Origin: Candidatus Omnitrophota bacterium
GTDB taxonomy: Bacteria > Omnitrophota > Gorgyraeia > Duberdicusellales > 4484-171
DNA: 6,019 nucleotides
Direction of reading: 5' to 3'
Assembly (NCBI GenBank): GCA_016939345.1
Contig: JAFGHG010000200.1
Location: forward strand, 1 to 6,019
Positions within the stretch are counted from its first letter, which is position 1. Each line of letters starts with the position of its first letter. The notes under the pieces are model-generated. The model searched no databases. It saw nothing but the letters and a program-made list of their open reading frames with translations, and was not told the origin of the DNA. Shown in pieces: positions 1 to 4,211 of the stretch. The position numbers were made by a program, and so were the translations under genes.

Positions 1-1
1 A

Positions 2-250
2 ACGCTGGAGAGGCTTCTTGTACTTATGGATAGCTTGGCTTTAAGGGGAAGCACCAGTGGTGTTCAGGATTCGGAGATTTTAGGGAAACTTGAGAACCTG
101 CTTTCTTTGAATGATGCTGATATGAGATTTATTTCTGAGATAATCTCTCTGAGCTCAGATGAAAAAATAATTGAATATAGCCAGAAAATCAAAGAAATAC
201 AGGATGATCTTTCTGATTATATTGGATCCATAAAGCGCGATTTTAAATAA
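2..250 (+). CDS. 3' end of an unidentified gene, probably truncated by the window edge
   Basis: The frame is open from base 2 to the TAA at 248-250 (82 residues). I do not recognise the protein. The visible part is hydrophilic and helix-prone. It begins TLERLLVLMDSLALRG and ends in a charged stretch with regular Ile/Leu spacing (KIIEYSQKIKEIQDDLSDY) that could form a coiled coil. No signal peptide, membrane segment or catalytic motif is visible. An internal ATG at 26 has GGAGAGG 13 nt upstream (7-13), somewhat far for a ribosome site, and the frame stays open to the left edge, so I favour the C-terminal end of a longer protein over a complete 74-residue one. It is closed by the hairpin at 254-279. 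Confidence 0.6.
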   Translation, partial: TLERLLVLMDSLALRGSTSGVQDSEILGKLENLLSLNDADMRFISEIISLSSDEKIIEYSQKIKEIQDDLSDYIGSIKRDFK

Positions 251-253
251 AGA

Positions 254-279
254 ACCCGGACTAAATGAATAGTCCGGGT
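254..279. terminator. Bidirectional hairpin terminator between convergent genes
   Basis: ACCCGGACTA (254-263) pairs perfectly with TAGTCCGGGT (270-279), giving a 10-bp GC-rich stem and a 6-nt loop. It lies 4 nt after the stop at 250. The plus-strand tail (ATATTTGAATC) is only weakly U-rich. The minus-strand tail, reading TCTTTATTTAAAA from the complement of 241-253, is more U-rich. It probably ends transcription from both the gene at 2-250 and the opposing gene at 332-721. Confidence 0.75.
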
Positions 280-331
280 ATATTTGAATCCTTAGTCTAA
301 GTTTTCAATCCCCCTTCAAAACATTTTAATA

Positions 332-721
332 TTAATTCTCATCATGCTCCACCTGAGAGCGGACATAGGCGGCAGTAAGTGTGGCTAAATCAATGCCCAG
401 GTCGTCTTCGGCAAACCTTCTTACGTCTTTAGTCACCTCGTACATAGAGACATCAGGATTATCTTTCTGGACAGCTCTGTATGCTGAAACAGTAAGATAT
501 ACTACCTCACCCTTAGTATAATTCGGGTGGTAGGAGATGATCTCATTGAGTACCGGGGTAAATTCATGGGGCAGGTGGCTGCCTTCATCGAGAATATAAA
601 GGTTTTTTTCTGGGTTGTACCCTTCTGGATTGGCATAAGTTATCTCTTCAGCCAATACAGCGCTGCTGGAAAAAATGGCAAAAAAAGCCAATAAAACCAA
701 TAGTTTTATTTTTTTACTCAT
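332..721 (-). CDS. Small exported protein of unknown function
   Basis: The product has 129 residues. The start chosen is the ATG at 721-719, because AAGGAGG (complement of 728-734) lies 6 nt upstream and the protein then begins with a standard Sec signal peptide. That peptide has MSKKIK as its basic n-region, a hydrophobic core to about residue 19, and VLA|EE as a type I cleavage site at about residue 24. A longer frame to 772 only adds a basic leader with no ribosome site. The mature part, about 105 residues, is acidic and soluble. It has a Tyr/Pro-rich first third (NPEGYNPEKNLYILDEG) and a helical last half ending in RSQVEHDEN. It has no cysteine. I know no family for it; the likely location is periplasmic or secreted. 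It is transcribed divergently from the lipoprotein at 900, sharing a 178-nt gap with an operator-like palindrome. Confidence 0.82.
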   Translation of the reverse strand: MSKKIKLLVLLAFFAIFSSSAVLAEEITYANPEGYNPEKNLYILDEGSHLPHEFTPVLNEIISYHPNYTKGEVVYLTVSAYRAVQKDNPDVSMYEVTKDVRRFAEDDLGIDLATLTAAYVRSQVEHDEN

Positions 722-727
722 ATTAAA

Positions 728-734
728 CCTCCTT
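728..734 (-). promoter_or_regulatory. Ribosome binding site fixing the start at 721
   Basis: AAGGAGG on the minus strand, 6 nt before the ATG at 721. It favours the 129-residue form with an N-terminal signal peptide over the upstream ATG at 772. Confidence 0.85.
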
Positions 735-761
735 CTATAGATTTTTTTATGTTCATTGTAA

Positions 762-792
762 ATTATTAACACGCCGCTTTAGGTGTTTTCAA
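762..792 (-). promoter_or_regulatory. Possible promoter for the exported-protein gene 332-721
   Basis: On the minus strand TTGAAA (complement of 787-792) is followed after 19 bp by AATAAT (complement of 762-767). The -35 is good, but the -10 is imperfect and the spacer is long, so this is a modest candidate. It would start transcription near 755, about 35 nt before the ATG. Confidence 0.35.
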
Positions 793-810
793 TCGGTTCA
801 AGACAAGATT

Positions 811-826
811 TTGAAAGCGCTTTCTT
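811..826. promoter_or_regulatory. LacI/CcpA-type operator-like palindrome
   Basis: TTGAAAGCGCTTTCTT contains a perfect 12-bp palindrome, GAAAGCGCTTTC (813-824), with the central CG typical of LacI-family operators. It matches 13 of 14 positions of the catabolite-responsive element TGWNANCGNTNWCA; only the last base differs. It lies between two divergent genes, about 63 bp upstream of the predicted start of the minus gene and about 76 bp upstream of that of the lipoprotein gene. The regulator is not in the window. Confidence 0.5.
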
Positions 827-879
827 TAGCCAAAATCCAGCCAATGTAGGGGGATCAGGTTCTGGTTTTGTAAGAATTG

Positions 880-888
880 TGATATAAT
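880..888 (+). promoter_or_regulatory. Extended -10 promoter of the lipoprotein gene
   Basis: TGATATAAT combines a perfect TATAAT (883-888) with the TG of an extended -10. A -35 at the usual spacing (860-865, TTCTGG) is poor, as is common for extended -10 promoters. Transcription should start at about 894-897, only a few bases before the ATG at 900, so the mRNA would be leaderless or nearly so. Confidence 0.65.
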
Positions 889-899
889 AATTAAAATTT

Positions 900-1241
900 A
901 TGAGAAGTTTTAAGTTTTTTTTCATTATGGTAATGGCATTGACCGGCTGTGCTACTATCAGGTCGATAAATAAAAATGCATTTAGTGTGAATTTTTCTGA
1001 CGGGGTAAGCAAAAAAGAAGCTGTTTTTTTAGTGCAGAAGGACTGTCTCGACAATAATTATTGCAGAAGCAATTATGTGATATCAGCGCCTAAGGTCCTG
1101 GAAGATAAAAGTAATTCCGAACTCTGGATCGTAAAACTTCCTCCCGAACACATCATTTACCGTTTCACTCATAAATGCTGGGTAAATTTTTATGTAAATA
1201 AAAGTGACGGCAAGATACTGGCCAGGACCATTGACAAATAA
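900..1241 (+). CDS. Small lipoprotein of unknown function, possibly PepSY-like
   Basis: The product has 113 residues. MRSFKFFFIMVMALTGC is a lipoprotein signal peptide with lipobox L-T-G-C; Cys17 would be lipidated after signal peptidase II cleavage. The mature part, about 97 residues, has three more cysteines (49, 55, 93). The arrangement SKKEAVFLVQKD (37-48), then ELWIVKLPP (74-82), then WVNFYVNKSDGKIL (94-107), is reminiscent of PepSY-type small domains, where a helix is followed by strands ending in a D-x-x-x-G-K-I/V turn. That is a weak shape resemblance only. The ATG sits just after an extended -10 and has no Shine-Dalgarno sequence, suggesting leaderless translation. The last codons overlap a TTGACA that may serve the next gene. 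Confidence 0.8.
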   Translation: MRSFKFFFIMVMALTGCATIRSINKNAFSVNFSDGVSKKEAVFLVQKDCLDNNYCRSNYVISAPKVLEDKSNSELWIVKLPPEHIIYRFTHKCWVNFYVNKSDGKILARTIDK

Positions 1242-1245
1242 CAGC

Positions 1246-1274
1246 TTGCAAAAAATAAACATCAGTAGTATCAT
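1246..1274 (+). promoter_or_regulatory. Probable sigma70 promoter for the cysteine-rich gene
   Basis: TTGCAA (1246-1251), a 17-bp spacer and TATCAT (1269-1274) match a sigma70 promoter at five of six positions in each box. An alternative perfect -35, TTGACA (1231-1236), overlaps the end of the lipoprotein gene but has a poorer -10. Transcription would start near 1281, about 43 nt before the ATG at 1324, and may continue into mscS. Confidence 0.5.
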
Positions 1275-1323
1275 CTATTTGTCCTATAAAAAGATAGGTA
1301 TTTCCAGACAAAAGGGGGTGTTT

Positions 1324-1518
1324 ATGGAAGAAAGGAAATGCCTGCATTGTTCAGATTACTGGGGCTGTTCTGATAATGAAAAAAGCAAATGTCCTGCCTG
1401 CACAATCATCCCGCAATACAACTGTTGGTCTTTTGAAACATCGTTTAAGCCGAAAAAAAAGAGAGAATTCGATTATTGCCTGATGTGTCCATGGTTCCAA
1501 TTGCATCATCCTTCATGA
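1324..1518 (+). CDS. Eight-cysteine mini-protein, probable metal-binding
   Basis: The product has 64 residues. The ATG at 1324 is chosen over an in-frame ATG at 1204 because AAGGGGGTG (1312-1320) precedes it and because all recognisable sequence lies after it; the 1204 start would overlap the lipoprotein gene. Eight cysteines stand at 6, 9, 15, 23, 26, 34, 52 and 55, in the pattern C-x2-C-x5-C-x7-C-x2-C-x7-C-x17-C-x2-C. Three CxxC pairs and C34-W35 suggest bound zinc or an iron-sulfur cluster. The C-W element loosely recalls the 'two-CW' cysteine domain found in sensor and redox proteins, but I cannot assign it to that family. No signal or membrane segment is present, so it should be cytoplasmic. 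A 19-residue linker rich in Lys and Arg (about 35-51) separates the last CxxC. It lies 82 nt upstream of mscS. Confidence 0.72.
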   Translation: MEERKCLHCSDYWGCSDNEKSKCPACTIIPQYNCWSFETSFKPKKKREFDYCLMCPWFQLHHPS

Positions 1519-1566
1519 TGGTGCATAAATGATATTTTGAGAATATCGATTTACAATCGAAAATAT
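1504..1566 (+). repeat. Cluster of inverted repeats between the cysteine-rich gene and mscS
   Basis: Three short perfect inverted repeats follow one another. CATCAT/ATGATG (1504-1509 with 1515-1520) straddles the stop codon. GATATT/AATATC (1531-1536 with 1542-1547) has a 5-nt loop. TCGATT/AATCGA (1546-1551 with 1555-1560) has a 3-nt loop. The second and third share bases 1546-1547. In addition ATATTTT (1532-1538) can pair with AAAATAT (1560-1566), enclosing the third stem and excluding the second. No U-run follows, so these are not ordinary terminators. Confidence 0.5.
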
Positions 1567-1588
1567 ACATTAAAAAAATAGTGAAAGA

Positions 1589-1595
1589 AAGGAGA
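1589..1595 (+). promoter_or_regulatory. Ribosome binding site of mscS
   Basis: AAGGAGA lies 5 nt before the ATG at 1601 and fixes that start. Confidence 0.8.
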
Positions 1596-1600
1596 TAGAT

Positions 1601-2416
1601 ATGGAAAAAATTATCGATAAGCTTTACGAGTACTTCTTGACTTACGGTATTAATATAATTGCTGCCATACTTATCTTTGTTGTAGGTAAATGGATAGCAA
1701 GAATCCTTTCCGGTCTTATTGAAAAAGTACTTATTAAGGCAAACGTCGACAAATCTCTCGCTGCTTTTTCCAAACACATGACTTATGTCGGCCTGCTTGT
1801 ATTTGTTATTATAGCTGCCTTAAACAAGATCGGGATACAGACAACTTCTTTTATCGCTATTTTGGGAGCTGCTGGATTGGCGGTTGGCCTTGCTCTTCAG
1901 GGCTCGCTGGCTAACTTTGCAGCCGGAGTAATGTTGATTATTTTCAAGCCTTTCAAGACCGGAGATTTCATAACAGCTGCTGGGACTATGGGCTCAGTCG
2001 TTGAAATCCAGCTTTTTAATACAGTTCTTAACCATCCAGATAACAGGCGGATTGTAATACCCAACGCCCAGATAACCGGGGGGATAATCTCAAATTTTTC
2101 TGATATTGAAAAGAGGAGGGTTGACCTTATTTTTGGAATTTCCTATGAAGATGACATAAAAACCGCAAAAGACGCCCTTCTGAGGGTCGTTGAAAATGAC
2201 CAAAGAATACTAAAAGATCCTAAACCGGTCATCGCTGTATCAGAATTAGGCAATAGCAGCGTTAATTTAGTCTGCAGGCCCTGGGTAAAGCCGGGTGACT
2301 ATTGGGATGTATATTTTGATATTTTGGAAAAGGGCAAAATAGAGCTTGAGAAAAACGGTATCACCATACCTTTTCCTCAGACCGATGTTCATCTTTATCA
2401 AGAGAAAGCCAAATAG
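1601..2416 (+). CDS. mscS: Small-conductance mechanosensitive channel MscS
   Basis: This inner-membrane channel opens under high membrane tension and releases solutes during hypo-osmotic shock; the family forms heptamers. Its 271 residues compare with 286 in E. coli MscS, and it aligns end to end with little gap. TM1 covers about 17-39 and TM2 about 60-77. TM3 is the pore helix, with the hallmark GLAVGLALQGSLANFAAGV at 92-110. Leu93 and Leu97 correspond to the E. coli gate residues Leu105 and Leu109, and Gly101 to the hinge Gly113. The beta domain (about 119-165, with VIPNAQITGGIISNF) and the C-terminal alpha/beta vestibule follow, ending in the typical FPQTDVHL (258-265). A Shine-Dalgarno sequence stands 5 nt upstream. 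It ends before a strong terminator. The 82-nt gap upstream has no clear promoter, so it may be co-transcribed with the cysteine-rich gene or driven from the structured gap. All key pore residues are intact. Confidence 0.97.
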   Translation: MEKIIDKLYEYFLTYGINIIAAILIFVVGKWIARILSGLIEKVLIKANVDKSLAAFSKHMTYVGLLVFVIIAALNKIGIQTTSFIAILGAAGLAVGLALQGSLANFAAGVMLIIFKPFKTGDFITAAGTMGSVVEIQLFNTVLNHPDNRRIVIPNAQITGGIISNFSDIEKRRVDLIFGISYEDDIKTAKDALLRVVENDQRILKDPKPVIAVSELGNSSVNLVCRPWVKPGDYWDVYFDILEKGKIELEKNGITIPFPQTDVHLYQEKAK

Positions 2417-2425
2417 AACCATTCT

Positions 2426-2446
2426 GGGGTTAAGCGGTTTAATCCC
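2426..2446 (+). repeat. Short hairpin after mscS
   Basis: GGGGTTAA (2426-2433) pairs with TTAATCCC (2439-2446), with one G-U pair and a 5-nt loop. It has no U-tract and sits just ahead of the main terminator. It may protect the mRNA 3' end. Confidence 0.45.
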
Positions 2447-2456
2447 TTATGATATT

Positions 2457-2498
2457 AAAAACCCTTTTATCTTAAAAGATAAGAGGGTTTTTCTTTTT
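2457..2498 (+). terminator. Strong intrinsic terminator of mscS
   Basis: AAAAACCCTTTTATCT (2457-2472) pairs with AGATAAGAGGGTTTTT (2477-2492), a 16-bp stem with one G-U pair and a TAAA loop. The U-rich run TTTTTCTTTTT (2488-2498) overlaps its foot. It closes the unit containing mscS and insulates the next gene. Confidence 0.92.
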
Positions 2499-2523
2499 GA
2501 CTGATATTTATAACTGTGTAGAA

Positions 2524-2529
2524 TATAAT
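2524..2529 (+). promoter_or_regulatory. -10 element for the unit starting at 2577
   Basis: A perfect TATAAT stands just after the terminator. The -35 is unclear: TTGACT (2497-2502) is good but 21 bp away, and the hexamers at 16-18 bp are poor. The start would be near 2536, giving a leader of about 40 nt. Confidence 0.5.
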
Positions 2530-2556
2530 ACGGTACCCTTTAATGTTTATTAATAA

Positions 2557-2570
2557 AAGGAGGAGGGGGG
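2557..2570 (+). promoter_or_regulatory. Very strong, G-rich ribosome binding site
   Basis: AAGGAGGAGGGGGG lies 6 nt before the ATG at 2577. It holds two overlapping AGGAGG cores and a run of six G, giving unusually extensive pairing potential with 16S rRNA. It fixes the start at 2577. Confidence 0.85.
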
Positions 2571-2576
2571 CTGATT

Positions 2577-3254
2577 ATGAAATTTATGTTTTTTATTTTT
2601 ATGATTTTCCTTTTGGCAAATGCCTATGGCCAGGAATGCAAGGTTGAAGGGTTGCTGGGAGATTCAGCCATAGTAAACGGCAAGATCTACAGAATCAACG
2701 ATTCTGTCTGCGGGGGAACGCTTACTGCTATAAAAGACGATTCAATAGTCGTGGATTCAAAGGAGTACACTATAGGCAAGGTAGATGCTACCGGCTTTAT
2801 AATGCAGAAAGAGCCGCCTAAGGAAGAAAAAGAAGAGCTTACTTTTTTTGAGAAAATCAAAAAAATTTTTTCAAGAAAACCGGTAGAAACGAAAGAACCA
2901 CCAAAGATAGAGGTTAAGACCAATCCCGAAGCCTATAAATACCTAGATAAAGCAAAAAATTTATATTCAAAGAAAGATTATAATAATGCTATACGTTTTG
3001 CCCAGTATGCTCTGCCATATGTATCGTTAGAAGAAAAAGAAGAGATAGTCCAGTTTATAGAAACCTGCCGTGAAAGCCAGGCTAAGGCTGAAAAGGCAAA
3101 ATATAAGTCTTCGAAAACCGAAAAAACAAAGAACTATTACGGTTTCGGGGATGCAGAAATGCAAAGAGGGATAAATGAAGGCATGATGATCAACCAGCAG
3201 AAAGAGCAGATGATGAAAGATGCTTATGACCCTAAAAAATATATGCAATATTAA
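2577..3254 (+). CDS. Exported protein with GspB/MshK-like segment and TPR-like helical segment
   Basis: The product has 225 residues. Residues 1-18 form a Sec signal peptide (MKFMFFIFMIFLLANAYG). Residues 26-70 (GDSAIVNGKIYRINDSVCGG, then LTAIKDDSIVVDSKEYTI) resemble the small beta module at the C-terminus of GspB (T2SSB) and in MshK/PilP-type pilus-biogenesis proteins, whose usual pattern is 'A-I-I-N-G-x-x-x-x-G-D-x-I ... V-x-x-I-x-x-D-x-V-x-L'. A charged, Lys/Glu/Pro-rich linker (78-115) follows, then a TPR-like helical pair (about 117-165: YLDKAKNLYSKKDYNNAIRF and a second helix). The tail is Lys-, Gln- and Met-rich. I infer a periplasmic or envelope protein connected with a type II secretion or type IV pilus-like system. 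Cysteines 21 and 45 could form a disulfide. It is the first gene of a likely operon with the cyclic-nucleotide-domain gene 37 nt downstream. Confidence 0.8.
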   Translation: MKFMFFIFMIFLLANAYGQECKVEGLLGDSAIVNGKIYRINDSVCGGTLTAIKDDSIVVDSKEYTIGKVDATGFIMQKEPPKEEKEELTFFEKIKKIFSRKPVETKEPPKIEVKTNPEAYKYLDKAKNLYSKKDYNNAIRFAQYALPYVSLEEKEEIVQFIETCRESQAKAEKAKYKSSKTEKTKNYYGFGDAEMQRGINEGMMINQQKEQMMKDAYDPKKYMQY

Positions 3255-3291
3255 TATCTTAATGAAGACTTTTATTTGAGGCGTTTTTTAT

Positions 3292-3792
3292 ATGCATAAG
3301 AAAAAAATACTGTTTCCGGTTACTGACATTGAGAATGTAATTGCTATTTTGAATAGAATAGCTCTTTTTGGAGGTTTAAGCGAAAAGCAGCTTTATGCGG
3401 TATTTAAAGTATTGAAAAAGCTTATTTACGAAAAAGATGAGATAATATTCTGCCAGGGGGAGTCCCCGGACTATATCTATATAGTCAAATCAGGAAAGGT
3501 CAAGATCTACGTAGAACAGGAAACGACAAGCTTAGAGCTAATCGAGTTTGACGTAGGAGACTGCTTTGGCGAGAGTTCGCTTATAGGTATCGAGCCTCAT
3601 ACCGCAAATGCCATAGCCATTGAAAAGTCGGAGCTGCTGGTTTTATCGGGCCAGGCTATGCTGAGTTTATATAAAGAAGAAAAAGACGCCTATCTTATGA
3701 TAGTCTTAAACATTGCCAGAGAGGTCAGCCGCCGCCTGAATAAGGCCGATGATGTTTATCTGCATTATGTTTTAGGCAACAGGAAAAAATAA
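3292..3792 (+). CDS. Stand-alone cyclic-nucleotide-binding (CRP-like) domain protein
   Basis: The product has 166 residues. Residues about 22-150 form one cNMP-binding domain of the CRP/FNR/EPAC fold. The sequence runs from ALFGGLSEKQL through KDEIIFCQGE and IYIVKSGKVKIYV to FDVGDCFGESSL (86-97), and closes with a C-helix EVSRRLN. No winged-helix DNA-binding domain or enzyme follows; the protein ends 16 residues after the C-helix, so it is not a normal CRP-type transcription factor. In the phosphate-binding cassette, FGESSL (92-97) is retained. The arginine that contacts the cyclic phosphate in CRP and PKA-R is replaced by His103 (PHTA instead of PRTA/PRSA), so cAMP or cGMP binding is doubtful. 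An in-frame TGA at 3277 rules out longer forms; GAGG (3278-3281) lies 10 nt before the ATG. It is likely cytoplasmic, acting through a protein partner, and co-transcribed with 2577-3254. Confidence 0.88.
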   Translation: MHKKKILFPVTDIENVIAILNRIALFGGLSEKQLYAVFKVLKKLIYEKDEIIFCQGESPDYIYIVKSGKVKIYVEQETTSLELIEFDVGDCFGESSLIGIEPHTANAIAIEKSELLVLSGQAMLSLYKEEKDAYLMIVLNIAREVSRRLNKADDVYLHYVLGNRKK

Positions 3793-3802
3793 TGCTTTCA
3801 AT

Positions 3803-4081
3803 TTAGAGCAAAGTAACACAAAGCCAGAATGAGATATAAAATAGCATGGCTATCAAGAGAGTAAGAAATATTATTCTGGCAACGACCCCGCCTTTTAAGA
3901 TCCAGTAGATTATAGCTCCTATAACAGGCAGAAGTATGATTACCAAGACCCAGGTTAGTTTTTCTACCGGGTCTTCGTTTTTTGCTGAAAGAGCAGAAAT
4001 AAGAGTTAAGAGCCAAAGCAGAGGAAAGAGCGCCATAAGCAGGATTATCACTATTACCGGTATACCAGCTATGATTGGCAT
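3803..4081 (-). CDS. PLDc_N-type small integral membrane protein
   Basis: The product has 92 residues and is very hydrophobic, with three predicted membrane helices (about 5-31, 41-62 and 67-90). The section from LLWLLTLISALSAK through DPVEKLTWVLVIILLPVIG to YWILKG (21-64) has the pattern of the PLDc_N family: W/L-rich helix, short polar loop, K-x-x-W-V-L-x-I-x-x-L-P-x-x-G-x-x-x-Y. That module occurs at the N-terminus of cardiolipin synthases and also in many small membrane proteins without the catalytic part. No HKD motif is present, so no phospholipase or synthase activity is expected; the role is unknown. The start at 4081 is set by AAGGAGGT (complement of 4089-4096). It converges on the cyclic-nucleotide-domain gene with only 10 nt between stop codons and no obvious terminator. 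Confidence 0.88.
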   Translation of the reverse strand: MPIIAGIPVIVIILLMALFPLLWLLTLISALSAKNEDPVEKLTWVLVIILLPVIGAIIYWILKGGVVARIIFLTLLIAMLFYISFWLCVTLL

Positions 4082-4088
4082 GTCATCA

Positions 4089-4096
4089 ACCTCCTT
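4089..4096 (-). promoter_or_regulatory. Ribosome binding site for the PLDc_N-type gene
   Basis: AAGGAGGT on the minus strand, 7 nt before the ATG at 4081; a near-perfect Shine-Dalgarno sequence that decides this start. Confidence 0.88.
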
Positions 4097-4108
4097 GATT
4101 TTTAAATC

Positions 4109-4137
4109 ATTTTAAGCCCTAGAATAGATTTTTTCAA
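4109..4137 (-). promoter_or_regulatory. Sigma70 promoter of the PLDc_N-type gene
   Basis: On the minus strand TTGAAA (complement of 4132-4137), a 17-bp spacer and TAAAAT (complement of 4109-4114) match the sigma70 consensus at five of six positions in each box with ideal spacing. Transcription would start near 4102, giving a leader of about 20 nt that contains the ribosome site. Confidence 0.75.
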
Positions 4138-4162
4138 GCAGGTATTTTCTGCCGAGGTTTAT

Positions 4163-4189
4163 TTGTTAAATATCAAAACATGATATAAT
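4163..4189 (+). promoter_or_regulatory. Extended -10 promoter of the pseudopilin-like/PilZ operon
   Basis: TGATATAAT (4181-4189) is a perfect extended -10, identical to the one ahead of the lipoprotein gene. TTGTTA (4163-4168) is a possible -35 at a short 15-bp spacing. Transcription would start near 4196, leaving only about 16 nt before the ATG at 4212. It diverges from the promoter at 4109-4137. Confidence 0.65.
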
Positions 4190-4211
4190 GTAGACATAAA
4201 ACCAGAAAAGC

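Noticed and set aside
722..772. Longer start (ATG at 772) for the exported-protein gene
   Set aside because: It has no ribosome site and would bury the signal peptide behind 17 basic residues; AAGGAGG favours 721.
779..1054. Minus-strand open frame of 91 codons opposite the lipoprotein gene
   Set aside because: It lacks a ribosome site and runs antisense to a gene with a clear lipobox and promoter; its composition looks random.
1204..1323. Longer start (ATG at 1204) for the cysteine-rich gene
   Set aside because: It overlaps the lipoprotein gene and the likely promoter; the ribosome site points to 1324.
1083..1347. Two minus-strand frames near the lipoprotein and cysteine-rich genes
   Set aside because: They have no ribosome sites, overlap each other and lie opposite supported genes.
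1445..1777. Minus-strand frame of 110 codons across the start of mscS
   Set aside because: It is antisense to an unmistakable MscS start and lacks a ribosome site or recognisable protein features.
2687..3248. Two minus-strand frames opposite 2577-3254
   Set aside because: They read as F/S/L-rich complements of a lysine-rich gene and have no start signals.
3292..3792. CRP/FNR transcription factor
   Set aside because: Only the sensor domain is present; the protein ends 16 residues after the C-helix, with no helix-turn-helix.
3798..4016. Alternative minus-strand frame within the PLDc_N-type gene
   Set aside because: The other minus frame (3803-4081) has a near-perfect ribosome site, a promoter and a family match.
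3803..4081. Cardiolipin synthase or phospholipase D
   Set aside because: Only the membrane N-terminal module is present; there is no HKD catalytic motif.
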